From: Valencia hispanica
Lineage: Eukaryota; Chordata; Actinopteri; Cyprinodontiformes; Valenciidae
DNA: 64,000 nucleotides
NCBI GenBank assembly: GCA_963556495.2
Contig: OY747707.1
Location: 1,782,001-1,846,000 of the forward strand
Reading direction: 5' to 3'
Shown here piece after piece: positions 44,660 to 55,593 of this stretch. Numbering within the stretch: the stretch's first letter is position 1; each line of letters opens with the position of its first letter. Position numbers and translations under genes: made by a program. Under the pieces are notes generated by a model that was not told where the DNA came from, searched no databases, and saw only the letters and a list, made by a program, of their open reading frames with translations.

Positions 44660-46951
44660 TGGGTCGAACTAAATATTCACTCTCTCACCCCTCTCTTCAC
44701 CCGAGTGAGCTGTCCACTAACCACTACCTGGTGATGAGCTGGCTCCGATGGTGGGGGAGGACGCCGGACAGACCTGGAAGGCCCAAACGTGTTGTGAGGG
44801 TCTGCTGGGAACGTCTGGCAGAGTCTCCTGTCAGAAGGAGCTTTAACTCACACCTCCGGCAGAACTTCGAACACGTCCCGGGGGAGGCGGGGGACATTGA
44901 GTCCGAGTGGACCATGTTCCGCGCCTCCATTGTCGAGGCGGCTGACCGGAGCTGTGGCCGCAAGGTGGTCGGTGCCTGTCGCGGCGGCAACCCCCGAACC
45001 CGCTGATGGACACCAGCGGTAAGGGATGCTGTCAGACTGAAGAAGGAGTCCTATCGGGTCTTTTTGGCTTGTGGGACCCCTGAAGCAGCTGATAGGTACC
45101 GGCAGGCCAAGTGGGATGCGGCTCGGATGGTTGCTGAGGCAAAAACTCGGGCGTGGGAGGATTTTGGAGAGGCCATGGAGAACGACTTCCGTATGGTTTC
45201 GAAGCGATTCTGGTCCACCATCCGGCGTCTCGGGGGGGGGGGGAAGCGGTCTGCCACCAACACTGTTTACAGTGGGGATGGTGTGCTGCTGACCTCGACG
45301 TGGGACGTTCTGGGTCGGTGGATGGAATACTTCGAAGACCTCCTCAATCCCACCAGCACGCCTTCCAATCTGGAAGCAGCGTTTGGGGACTTGGGGTCGG
45401 TTTCTCCAATCTCTGGTGCTGAGGTCACCGAGGTCGTTAAAAAGCTCCTCGGTGGCAGGGCTCCGGGGGTGGATGAGATTCGACCGGAGTTCCTCAAGGC
45501 TCTGGATGTTGTGGGGCTGTGTTGGTTAACACGGCTCTGCAATATTGCGTGGACATCGGGGGCAGTTCCCTTGGATTGGCAGACCGGGGTGGTGGTCCCC
45601 CTGTTTAAAAAGGGGGACCACAGGGTGTGTTCCAACTACAGGGGGATCACACTTCTGAGCCTCCCTGGTAAGGTCTATTCAGGGGTTCTGGAGAGGAGGG
45701 TCCGACGGATAGTCGAACCTCGGATCCAGGAGGAACAATGCGGTTTTCGTCCTGGCCGTGGAACACTGGACCAGCTCTACACCCTCAGCAGGGTCCTGGA
45801 GGGTGCGTGGGAGTTCGCCCAACCGGTCTACATGTGTTTTGTGGACTAGGAGAAGACGTTCGACCGTGTCCCTCGGGGGGCCCTGTGGGGGGTGCTCCGG
45901 GAGTATGGGGTACCGGGCCCCTTGATACGGGCTGTTAGGTCCCTGTATGACCGGTGCCAGAGTTTGGTTCGCATTGCCGGCAGTAAGTCGGGCTTGTTTC
46001 CGGTGAGAGTTGGACTCCGCCAAGGTTGCCCTTTGTCACCGATCCTGTTCCTAACTTTTATGGACAGGATCTCTGGGCGCAGCCAAGGCGTTGCGGGGAT
46101 CCGTTTTGGTGGCCTCAGGATCGGGTCTCTGCTTTTTGCAGATGATGTGGTCCTGTTGGCTTCATCGGAACGTGATCCACAGCTTTCGCTGGAGCGGTTC
46201 GCAGCCGAGTGTGAAGCGGCTGGGATGAGAATCAGCACCTCCAAATCCGAGGCCATGGTCTCGAGCTGGAAAAGGGTGGGGTGCCTCCTCCGGGTCGGGG
46301 ATGGGGTCCTTCCCCAAGTGGAGGAGTTTAAGTATCTGGGGGTCTTGTTCACGAATGAGGGAAAAATGGAGCGGGAGATCGATAGACGGATTGGTGGGGC
46401 ATCTGCAGTTATGCGGGCGCTCTACCGGTCTGTCGTGGTGAAGAGAGAGCTGAGCCAAAAGGCAAAGCTCTCGATTTACTGGTCGATCTACGTTCCTACC
46501 CTCATCTATGGTCACGAACTCTGGGTGGTGACCGAAAGAACGAGATCATGGATACAAGCGGCTGAAATGAGTTTCCTCCGCAGAGTGTCTGGGCTCTCCC
46601 TTAGAGACAGGGTGAGAAGCTCAGTCATCCGGAGGGGGCTCAGAATAGAGCCGCTGCTCCTCCACATCGAGAGGAGTCAGTGGAGGTGGCTCGGGCATCT
46701 GGTCAGGATGCCTCCTGGACGCCTCCCTGGTGAGGTGTTTCAGGCACGTCTCACCGGGAGGAGGCCCAGGGGAAGGCCCAGGACACGCTGGAGGGACTAT
46801 GTTTCTCGGCTGGCCTGGGAGCGCCTTGGGATTCCTCCCGAGGAGCTGGAACAAGTGGCTGGGGAGAGGGAAGTCTGGGTCTCTTTGCTTAGGCTGCTGC
46901 CCCCGCGACCCGACCCCGGATAAGCGGAAGAAAATGGATGGATGGATGGAT
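44660..46951 (+). mobile_element. Rex3 (RTE-clade) LINE, 5' truncated, otherwise nearly intact
   Basis: One frame runs from 44659 to the stop at 46921-46923, broken only by TGA 45004-45006 and TAG 45847-45849. The segment lacks the endonuclease. It shows a connector (RRSFNSHLRQNFEHVPGEAG) and reverse transcriptase motifs: GRAPGVDEIRPEFLKAL, VVVPLFKKGD, NYRGITLLSLPGKVYS, EEQCGFRPGRG, VGLRQGCPLSPILF and LLFADDVVLLA with the FADD catalytic box. It ends with RRPRGRPRTRWRDYV and LLPPRPDPG-stop. The first stop follows NPRTR where tryptophan is usual (TGG to TGA). The second lies in VD-stop-EKTFDRVPR where leucine is usual. The tail is (ATGG)n, as in Rex3. Confidence 0.93.
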
Positions 46952-47447
46952 AAATATTTAGCTAATATGCTAACTAATTGCGGATGAGTGGAAGTGGACT
47001 ACCAGAATAAAAGCTGGGTCTTGTGAATCTCCTATATAAACTGTCTCCTCTTTATCGTTGTTCATTTTCCTCCTGAGATTTCCTCTTAAAACGTACGACG
47101 AACCATTTAACGGCAACGCAGACGTTTACCGATGGATTTACAGCAAATCATGCAGCAGCAGGAGGTTATATGGAGGTAGAGACAGTCCACTTCCACTTAT
47201 CTGCATGTGAATTTGCATACATAAATATTTAGCTTGAGGTTTTATATTTAGCGAGCTAGTTTAGCTTGCTAGCTAAATATTTAGTTATAAACTGTGAAAT
47301 TTTATAAATGAATGAATTACATGGAGAAAATATGACTTAGAAAAGTTAACTCCCATTTTCTTTCATTAATTGTTGTTTTGTCTTTGACCCTGTAAGTTTA
47401 CCCACAGCGCCCCGTAGTGGTGAGGAGGGTTTTGTTGTTGCAGGAGC

Positions 47448-50400
47448 ATGGCCTCCAGGAGCCTGAGGAGACGCCTGGTTGCTTGTCTTCTGAACGTCTC
47501 AGAAGCTCGCAGGAAGGACCTGGTAGAGACGGTGGCCAAGGCGGCGTTGTACGACTCTGAGGGTCAGTTTGGACCTAAATTTGTTCTTCTTACTGTTTGA
47601 TTTTCTCACCAACCAGTGACCTTAAAACATTCTTTCCCCTCTGGGATCATTAAAGTGTTTTTGAATTGAATTCCATGTGTCTCCGGGTATTTGATGATTT
47701 TTAAATCCTTTTTTGTTTGTTTTTATCCCCCATGAATCAGCTGGCTACATAAAGGCTGCAAAACAAAGGACTGATATTTCATTCTAAATAATGATTATCT
47801 CTGTATCTCCTCTTTTTAGACAGATGATCTTATATTATCTCACCCTGCAGTCTACGTGATACGCATGTTTACGCCATATAGCCACTAGAAAAGGTCCCGT
47901 GTTTCTTTACGCCCACTTACAGTCAAATGCACAAAGATGCGTATCAGTGTGGTTTTATGACACTTTCCAATCAGAAAATCTATGGAAGCAAATTTGTGTC
48001 GTAATTCAAATTGGAACGCATTAGCTGAAATGCCTATTCATTTTCAAAAATACAACTGCCAATTTTGGCTCATAAATAAAATAAGAAATCCTCCAAACTG
48101 CTTTTTCATTTTCTTCCACATTGCTCATTCTGTGACTAGATGAAAATGGTAATGAAAGACTTTTAAGGTTTCATTTTCAAACAACACTCCAGCAAAACGG
48201 TTACAAAGTTCTATTGGAAATTTGAAATTTAAAACGCATTTGCAGAAAGAAAGGCTTTTTAATGTTCAGAATGCAAGTTCTGCATTTCTTCCTCATCATC
48301 AAAACTGCTTCTTTATTCTTCAAAATGTGCTTATTCTGTGACTTAATGAAAACAATAAAGGACATTATTTCTTTTTCATCCCCGCCCCGTAAAAGTGCTC
48401 TACAATTTAGATGTTGGCGATCCCAAGCGGTGCAGAGGAGTGATGTCAGCGCTTCTTCTTCTTCTTCTTCTTCTCTGGGTTGGCTGGCGGATCAGCTGCT
48501 TGATTTATCCTTTTTACATCCGCTTCTCATGTTTGATCTTAAATTAGCCAAGTTAAAATGAGCTGAAATTAACTTTGTCTAACTTACCTCAAATTAGCTA
48601 AATGTAACGTAACTAATTTAAGCTAAAATTCACAAAGACAATTTCAATTTATTTTAAATTAGATTTAAATTAAATTAGAGGGAGAAATTGTGTCGAGTTT
48701 ACATAAATGGTGCTGATTCCCAACAAATGTTTTCTTTGGGCGTTTTACAGACAGGTCTAGTTTATATACAGTGTTCATGATATATCGTATCGTCTCCCAT
48801 TATATACACATTTCATAGTGTTCATGAAAATATGTCGGACAGAACCGACGTATTGTAATATTGTCCGACATGACGACTTGTTTCTCCTCTAGCCTAGCTA
48901 ATATATCACCATTAAAAAATGAAACATAAGACATCATCACTGATTGGCTGGCTGCCCATACGCATTGTTTTGCGTATTTTGATTGGTCTAGGCACCGATA
49001 GTGTTAGGGATTCTATTTGGCTGGTTCGAGCGTGACGTAAGCTAATGTCTTAATATTTAGGAACATTTCTGGTGTTTCCTGATGATTCCTAAAGACCCTC
49101 CTAGATCACAGGAAGGGCTGAGATCTTGTGTAACTGTTCTTCGTCAGGCATTAAACGGGAGGAGACCACAGTGCTGAACATCTTTAATGATCACGACTAC
49201 AACCGCTCCGTCATCACCATCGTGGCCTCCATCGACTCCATCAGTAAGTGGGGTTGAACACTTTGGTTCCTCTGAGATGCACTGCAAAAAACGATTTTCA
49301 AGAAAGTACAGATCCCTTGTTTGTGGACATTTGTTCGTATTTTTTAAATATATCGTCTTATTTCAAGAAAGATTTTCAAGAAAATATTCACTCGTTCTAT
49401 TGGCAGATTTTTTTTTTCTTATTACAAGCAAAAATATCTTGTATAATGAATTTTTTACTTGTTTCTGGAGTCGCCTTTTTTTCCAGTGTAATAAAGGAAG
49501 CAATATGCAAGATGTTTTTGCTTGTAATAAGAAAAAAAAAATCTGCCAATGGAACAAGTGAATATTATCTTGAAAATCTTTCTTGAAATAAGACAATGTA
49601 TTTAAAAAATACGAACAAATGTCCACAAACAAGGGATCTGTACTTTCTTGAAATCGTTTTTTGCAGTGTGAAGATAAAGATCTGCTGCAGATCCTCAGAT
49701 TCAGAAACGTGAGAAATATTTTAAGTGATGTGGTTTTCCCTCCAGCGGCGGCGGTGCTGTCGGCGTGCCAGACGGCGTGCGCGCTCATAGACATGTGCGC
49801 CCACGCGGGGGTCCACCCCTGCATGGGTGCCGTGGACCTGGTCCCCATCTACCCGCTGGGGGAGGAGGTGGGAGTAAAGGAGTGCGTCCAGCAGGCTCTG
49901 GGTGAGGATTTCAGCTTCTCGGTTTCCTTACAGAATTATGTATTTGTATTATATATGTATTACAGAATAATGTATTTGAAATGCTAGCTTTGTTCTGCAG
50001 AAACGGGTTTATATTTATTATATTTAGATTATAATTAGAACGGGGCTAGCATGCGTACATCTCTGATAACGTCACGTCCTTGTTGTCTGGGTTCTCCACC
50101 ACCATGTGATCTCAGCCGTGGCCCACGGACTCACGGAGACGGTCGGCGGCACCGGCGCCTTCCTGTTCGGCTGGGCCGACTTCCCCTTACAGCGAGGCCT
50201 GGCCCAGAGGAGGAAGGAGATGGGCTGGTTCCGGAGGGACCCGGATCTGCAGACCCTCACACCAGATGTGGGGCCACAACCAGACAAACGATACGGACTG
50301 ACAGGTGACTGCAGTCAACTCTTCTACACCACTGAGGCCGTGTTCACATGTAGCCGGGGTTCTTTTAAAAGCCAATATTCTCACCACCTCGTTTAAAAAA

Positions 50401-53400
50401 AAAAAAAAGTAAAAAATCTCCATCCACACCTAACCGCATCAGTGTGTTGTTAAGCACATTCATTGACACGCCAAGCCTGAGTGGAGGCAGGGGTCGCACA
50501 TGTGACGTCGGAGCATTTTTGTCGCAGAAAGTGATGTTGCGGAGCCTAAAACTTCGGCCATTTCTGTGCGCAAGCAAACGCTTAAAATGGAGGAAACGAA
50601 ATACTCGTTTTTGGTGCCATAAATCTGGGTTTTGGTGTGGATGACGGGCAAAACCGTAGAAAAATATCTTTGTCTTAAGAGATACCCTGCTACGTGTGGA
50701 CAGGGCATAAGATCAGATGTTAGGTTAATGTTTATTTCTGCTGAAGCTGACGAGTCCTTGCTCATCATAAATAATGACCAGTGCTACATGTATTCGGATT
50801 ATCCGCTACGGCCCTGTCGGTACGGTACCCAACGAATCCAGCTGTTTGCTACCTGAACACATGCAGGATGTTTATGTGAGGAACTCAGAGCGCAGAGCAA
50901 CGTTTCCACAGGGAAACTTTAAAAAGTGACACCAGAACGAAGTGGAAAGGACTCTCAGGTATCACTAAACTCTGCTATTTGGGAACATTAAATGGTTCCT
51001 CATGCAGCTACAGTAGAGAAAGAAAGACGGACCGAACCAGAACTTTGTCAGTGAACAATAAGGTCCATAAGACGCTCTGCTCTGAGCTGAATGACTCACC
51101 TGAAACGATGGGAACATCAGTGATACTAGAGAAACACCAGCTGATGTCCAACATGGCTACCAGTAGCATCCAATCAGCCCAAACTCCTTATTCTGGATAA
51201 AACAGCTGCCCATGCTGCATTCAAGTACAGCTGGGAAACTAGGCTGTCGAAATATCAAAACGTCTCCAAAGTGATTTAAGAGCATTTTATTCTCAGATAT
51301 GGACAAAGTGTTACTATGTAAACATTTCTAAACATCAACACTGACTGTTTTTAGGTGGTTCTATTGTTTTCTACACTGGCTGTGTCTGCTTGTACTATTT
51401 TATATATTTTTAAAAATCAAATCAAATCTCCAGTCCTATACTTTCAACTTTTTATAGTTACAGAACATAATAAAATCTAATGAATTTCATGGATTGAAAG
51501 TAGGAAATTCAGGAAAAAAGGTTCTTTGTTTAATGCTGATCAATGTAAAGAAACGTGGATTAAAGTGAACTGAATGCTGACTTTTTTGTACCGTTACACC
51601 CCTAGTTCTTACGATTGGTTTGGGTCGATTTAGAACCGGCTAAATTTTACACGATCTGATCGGTGATGTGCATGAACACGTCGATGAGAGGAGCTCATGC
51701 TGCTGAGACCTCTGAGCAGAACGATGGTGTTTTCAGCTGAGGAACGCAGCTCATCGTGGCGCTCTGTTTGGACGGATATGACAATTTCTTCTGTGTATTT
51801 AGGGTCAAACTTTGGATATTTGTAACCAGAAGGAGCTGCAGCGTTTCCTCTCAAGGCGCTCAGAGTCTGCTGGTTGCAGCAGAGACGACCTCCAGCTTTG
51901 TGAGGACATTTACGGCTCATTTAGACCTTTGAGTCGCTTTAAACTTGACTTCATACGTCAGGATACGAAGCGAATAAACTGTCAGGTTTACACTGAGGGG
52001 GTTTATGCTGCCTGGTAGTGCAGCTTTGACCTTTTGACCTCCCTGCAGCTCGATAACCGAAATAAAAGAATTTATTTGGACTTTATTGGTGCTGAATCAT
52101 CAGAAAATGATCGACGAGTGAAAAACGTAACCAGCACAAATTCAGCTTTCAGTTTTTGGCCGTTTTTCACAGTTATTGTGGGTTTTTATTATTATTATCA
52201 TACGATAATAGTTTAACGGGCAAAAAGAAAACACTCTCTGGTCTGTCGTCGTGGTAACGAGCGTTAATTGTTTGGTCGAAATATTATTTCATTGTTCTGC
52301 ACTGCAAAAAAACGATTTTCAAGAAAGTAAAAAACCCTTGTTGACATTTTTTCGTATTTTTTGAAATACATTGTCTTATTTCAAGAAAGATTTTCAAGAA
52401 AATATTCACTTGTTCCATTGACAGATTTTATTTTTAAATCTTATTACAAGCAAAAATATCTTCTACAGTGGCTTGCAAAAGTATTCGGCCCCCTTGAACT
52501 TTTCCACATCTTGTCACATTACAGACACAAACATGAATCAGTTTTATTGGAATTCCAGGTGAAAGACCAAAACAAAGTGGTGTACACGTGAGAAGTGGAA
52601 CGAACATCATACATGATTCCAAATATTATTTACAAATAAATAAGTGAAAAGTGGGGTGTGTTCACTAGTAGTTCCTCCTCAGTAGGGATGTGTGTTGGTG
52701 AAAAATCTGGCGATACGATATGTAAGACTAAATGTTGTGGGTTTTTTTAGAACTGGATTTAACTGTATAAAAACTGTCCCATCATTCTAAACACTCCAAC
52801 CTGTTTCATACTTTAACATCCGGTTTTATTACTAGAACTAGTTGATCCACTGGAACCAAGAAGGTGAAAACAGCCACAAAACTATCAGTTATACTTTATA
52901 TTTTACTATAAAGATTAATGTCATCATTAATGGCTCCATTCAAATAATTTTTTTTAAATCGAATTTTTTTTTTAAAATATATATATATATATTTATATAT
53001 ATATATATAAATAATATATGCATATGCTCAGGGTGACCTGGATCTGACCTCTGACCCCTGCAGGTGTCGGCGCCAGCCCGTACGTCATGAACTGCAACGT
53101 CACCATCGACACCCAGGACATCGCCGTCGGCCGAAGCATCGCCGCCGCCATCAGGGAGTCCACGCCTGGGGGGCTTCCTGGAGTGCAGGTGTTGGCTCTG
53201 CCACACGAGGGCGCCGTAGAGATCGCGTGTAACGTGGAGAGCGTGAAAGGAGACGGGCCCGGTCGCCCGACGACGGGTCGGCCCTGGCCATCCTTCGTCA
53301 TCGACGGTCAGCCCTACTGCCACGCCCCGGCTTCCCTCATCGCCGCCAGGGTGGCTGAGCTGGCGGGGCGGCGGGGGGTCGGCACGAAGGGCGCCGCCCT

Positions 53401-53500
53401 GGTGGGGTTTACGCCCCAGGAGTGCAGGGGCTTAGCAGAGTTGGCTTTGTCTCAAGGGATCGGCGAGTTCTGGAAGGAGCGGCGAAGGATCCGCATGTGA
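47448..53500 (+). CDS. ftcdnl1: FTCDNL1, formiminotransferase N-terminal-like protein, complete coding region
   Basis: The coding exons 47448-47562, 49148-49243, 49746-49901, 50116-50304 and 53064-53500 join in phase and give 330 aa. The protein resembles the formiminotransferase half of FTCD, which moves a formimino group between glutamate and tetrahydrofolate. The true activity of FTCDNL1 is not established. The N-subdomain starts LVACLLNVSEAR and runs through TVLNIFNDHDYNRSVITI. The active-site segment GVHPCMGAVDLVPIYPLGEE has H94 where FTCD has its catalytic histidine, but Cys96 where FTCD has arginine (HPRMGA). The C-subdomain starts VGASPYVMNCNVTIDTQD and ends GIGEFWKERRRIRM-stop. An acceptor (TTGTTGCAG) sits 5 bases before the ATG, so an upstream non-coding exon is likely. 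Intron 2 carries a palindromic MITE, and intron 4 is packed with MITEs. Confidence 0.93.
47563..49147. other. ftcdnl1: FTCDNL1 intron 1
   Basis: Bases 47630-47675 carry 'ctgggatcattaaagtgttt' plus TGAATTGAATT, a LINE 3' tail like that at 12770-12805. There is a (CTT)n run at 48449-48475. The rest is A/T-rich with no recognised gene. Confidence 0.5.
49280..49668. mobile_element. Long-palindrome MITE with CACTGCAAAAAA ends
   Basis: The left arm (49280 to about 49445) starts CACTGCAAAAAACGATTTTC. The right arm (about 49515-49668) is its near-exact inverse, ending CGTTTTTTGCAGTG. Arm length is roughly 155-165 bp with few mismatches. CACTG...CAGTG ends suit the hAT group. It lies in FTCDNL1 intron 2. 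A half copy is in intron 4 (52302-52466). Confidence 0.88.
50336..50706. mobile_element. MITE with GGCCGTGTTCACATGTAG termini
   Basis: The left end GCCGTGTTCACATGTAG and the inverse of the right end (GCCCTGTCCACACGTAG) match at 14 of 17 positions. The segment is about 371 bp and begins 32 bp after the FTCDNL1 exon 4 donor. It has no open frame of note. Confidence 0.6.
50823..51606 (-). mobile_element. Dispersed element, inverted relative of 30405-31165
   Basis: It ends GTACCGTTACACCCCTA at 51590-51606. Read on the minus strand it follows 30405-31165 throughout. Both copies stop matching at the same internal point ('cgttgggtaccg'). It lies in FTCDNL1 intron 4. Confidence 0.7.
52302..52466 (+). 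mobile_element. Half copy of the CACTGCAAAAAA palindromic MITE
   Basis: It starts GCACTGCAAAAAAACGATTT and follows the left arm of 49280-49668 to 'caagcaaaaatatctt'. It then stops abruptly at a Tc1-type end. Confidence 0.8.
52467..52670 (+). mobile_element. Terminal fragment of a Tc1-like element
   Basis: It begins CAGTGGCTTGCAAAAGTATT and continues 'cttgaacttttccacatctt', a well-known teleost Tc1-type terminal repeat. Only about 200 bp remain, with no transposase. Confidence 0.75.
52681..52975 (+). mobile_element. Partial copy of the GGGATGTG MITE
   Basis: It starts AGTAGGGATGTGTGTTGG and follows the order of 3225-3614 (ACTGTCCCATCATTCTAAAC, then TAGTTGATCCACTGGAACC). The right terminus is replaced by A/T tracts and a short TA run (52976-53015). 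It ends about 90 bp before the last FTCDNL1 exon. Confidence 0.7.
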
Positions 53501-54981
53501 AGCATTTGAAGGGAGGAGCTTAAACTCTGGGGCGACGCCCCTTTAGACCGAAGGCTTTTCCTAAAAACGGTGGACTCAAGTTCTACATCTCTGGAGGCAA
53601 AATGGCGGCTTCCACTAAGGTTCTGATTAGGGCTGGGCAATACTTGAGAATATTGAGAATATCAAATAAAATAAATTTCACCAATTGCACCTCTGGGGTT
53701 TCCATAGTGATGTCAGCGCGCCCACCATCTTGTTTTACTTGTTTTATTTTAAGACCTTGAATTCAGGTCAGCTCCGAGAAGGGATGATAGAAATAAAAGC
53801 AATTTGGTATTTATTTTTAAGATTAGAAAGCGAGAGAAAAAAATTGATTTAAAAAATAAAAATAAAATCCATACCGCCCAGCAGCCCTAACCTCCTTTAA
53901 TTTTTCCAAAACTATTTTATAATGTCTGATGAGATGTTCAACATTTGAAAAAAAATAACCTTCTGATATCTTCAAATAGTACCAGGGAATGTTAAATACT
54001 GACAAAAATAGTGATTTGTTGTATATGGTGGTATATATTGATATCGACTGATATGAAAAATCGAATTTGTTTTCGATATCACCTAGCTCTAGCTCTCATG
54101 TCCTTCCTCCCCGTCAGGCATCCTGAACGTCTTTCAGGCTTTTTCACTCGTTTTCAGCTGATAAACAGACATCTTAATATTTACTGGGACTTATTAAGTA
54201 TTTTTAAAACCCTGCAGCTCCCAGCGGTTTAAAGAAAAAACTAAAACCAACGCTGATCTTGGATCATGACAGAGATCTGGAGACGATGTTACTCATTTTG
54301 CTAACTTTGTAATTAAACTCCTATTAAAGTGATTTCAAAACATTCTGAGTAAAGTCTGGGTTGGGTTTATACACACACACACACACACGTGTTTTTGTTT
54401 TTTCGCCCTGATATGGTGACCTTCAGACCCAAAATATGAGCAGCTGTTTCATATCTTTTTGCCGTCTTAATCGACCAGCTGGAGGTTTTCTGTCTTCTTT
54501 AGCTGCCATCTGTGTGCAGAGCAGCTATTTTTATCAGAACCATCCAGAGACTCGCAGATTAGTTGGTGGTGAATCAACATCATGATGAAGCAGCAGGACT
54601 TTGACTAGGCCTTTGCAGCAGCTTGTTTCTCCCTTTTTTTTCAGCCATTCAGCTGCTGCGTTTGGATCCTGGTTCTGTTGAGGACCCAGTTTGAACCAAG
54701 CTTCTACAGAGGAGATCCTGGTCCCACTCAGTGACTGCTAGGTGTCCAGATCTAGGCCCGCATCACCATACCTCCAGCACTGTGCTTTGTGGTTTGGTTG
54801 AGCTGTTTCTTGGCAGATTTCTAACAGACCCCGCTATGCTCCAGAGCAGCAAAGTGACGGTTCATGGTTTTAAAAGTGCCACAAAACTGGATAAAAGGGA
54901 TGAAGTTGGAATAAAAATGGCGGAAAATCTGAATAAAATCCATTCTAAAGCAGGATGTTATAGCAATAAAGGATATTTTTA
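53501..54981. other. FTCDNL1 3' side, MITE and unassigned sequence
   Basis: It holds a TA-flanked MITE (53630-53887, ends GGGCTGGG and CAGCCC, relative of 2112-2457), a (CA)n run at 54371-54388 and dispersed transposon debris at 54650-54860. The FTCDNL1 polyadenylation site is not clear. The first AATAAA (53665-53670) lies inside the MITE. Confidence 0.5.
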
Positions 54982-55390
54982 AAATAAGGGCTGCAAGGTA
55001 GTGCAGTTGGTAACAGTGTTGCCTTGTTCCTTGGTTTGAACCACAACCTAGGGTCTTTCTGCATGGAGCTTACCCGTTCTCTCATGCATTCTAGCCTGGA
55101 GCTAGCCTGGTGCTAGCCTGGAGCTAGCCTGGAGCTAGCCTGGTGCTAGCCTGGTGCTACCCTGGAGCTAGCCTGGTGCTAGCCTGGTGCTAGCCTGGAG
55201 CTAGCCTGGTGCTAGCCTGGTGCTAGCCTGGTGCTACCCTGGAGCTAGCCTGGTGCTAGCCTGGTGCTAGCCTGGAGCTAGCCTGGTGCTAGCCTGGAGC
55301 TAGCCTGGTGCTAGCCTGTCCATGGTTTTCTGTCCTCCTGTGTGTCTCTGTGATGGACTGGAGGCCTGTACGCCCCCTGCAAATTTAGGT
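54982..55390 (+). repeat. SINE-like repeat with an internal 11-bp minisatellite
   Basis: The left part has 'ctgcaaggtagtgcagttgg' and 'tggtttgaaccacaacctag', then 'ctgcatggagcttacccg'. The right part has 'ctctgtgatggactggaggc'. Between them (about 55088-55318) are some 21 tandem copies of AGCCTGGAGCT or AGCCTGGTGCT (plus ACCCTGG variants). The expansion clearly sits inside the older repeat. Confidence 0.8.
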
Positions 55391-55593
55391 TAAAACTGGG
55401 ATTAAAGTTAAAGTCGGGGATTATTCCAGAACAAAACTACAATAACTAAGTAATAATTACATTGAGGAACATTTACTTACTCCATTCAGTATGTAAACTG
55501 TAAGTCAAAGTTAGCTGAAAGGCTAAAGTTAGCTAAAATGCTATCACTAGCATGTTGACTAACATCATCTTTGTCCCTTCAGTATTTGAGTAC

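Larger units (their letters stand above)
43790..47375. mobile_element. Foldback element copy B, interrupted by an L2 fragment and Rex3
   Basis: The left arm 43790-43960 starts 'tgccgtttgtaaagttacag'. It passes through 'agtcatattttcaccatgta' and reaches 'taactaaatatttagt'. The right arm is the inverted counterpart at about 47250-47375. The central palindrome carries 'agtggactaccagaataaaa' near 46993-47012 and an inverted 'gacagtccactt' near 47180. Bases 43961-46951 are later insertions. The architecture is the same as the uninterrupted copy at 57995-59400. Confidence 0.65.

Noticed and set aside
45267..46854. Several minus-strand frames in the Rex3 region
   Set aside because: They are antisense to the continuous Rex3 reverse transcriptase frame.
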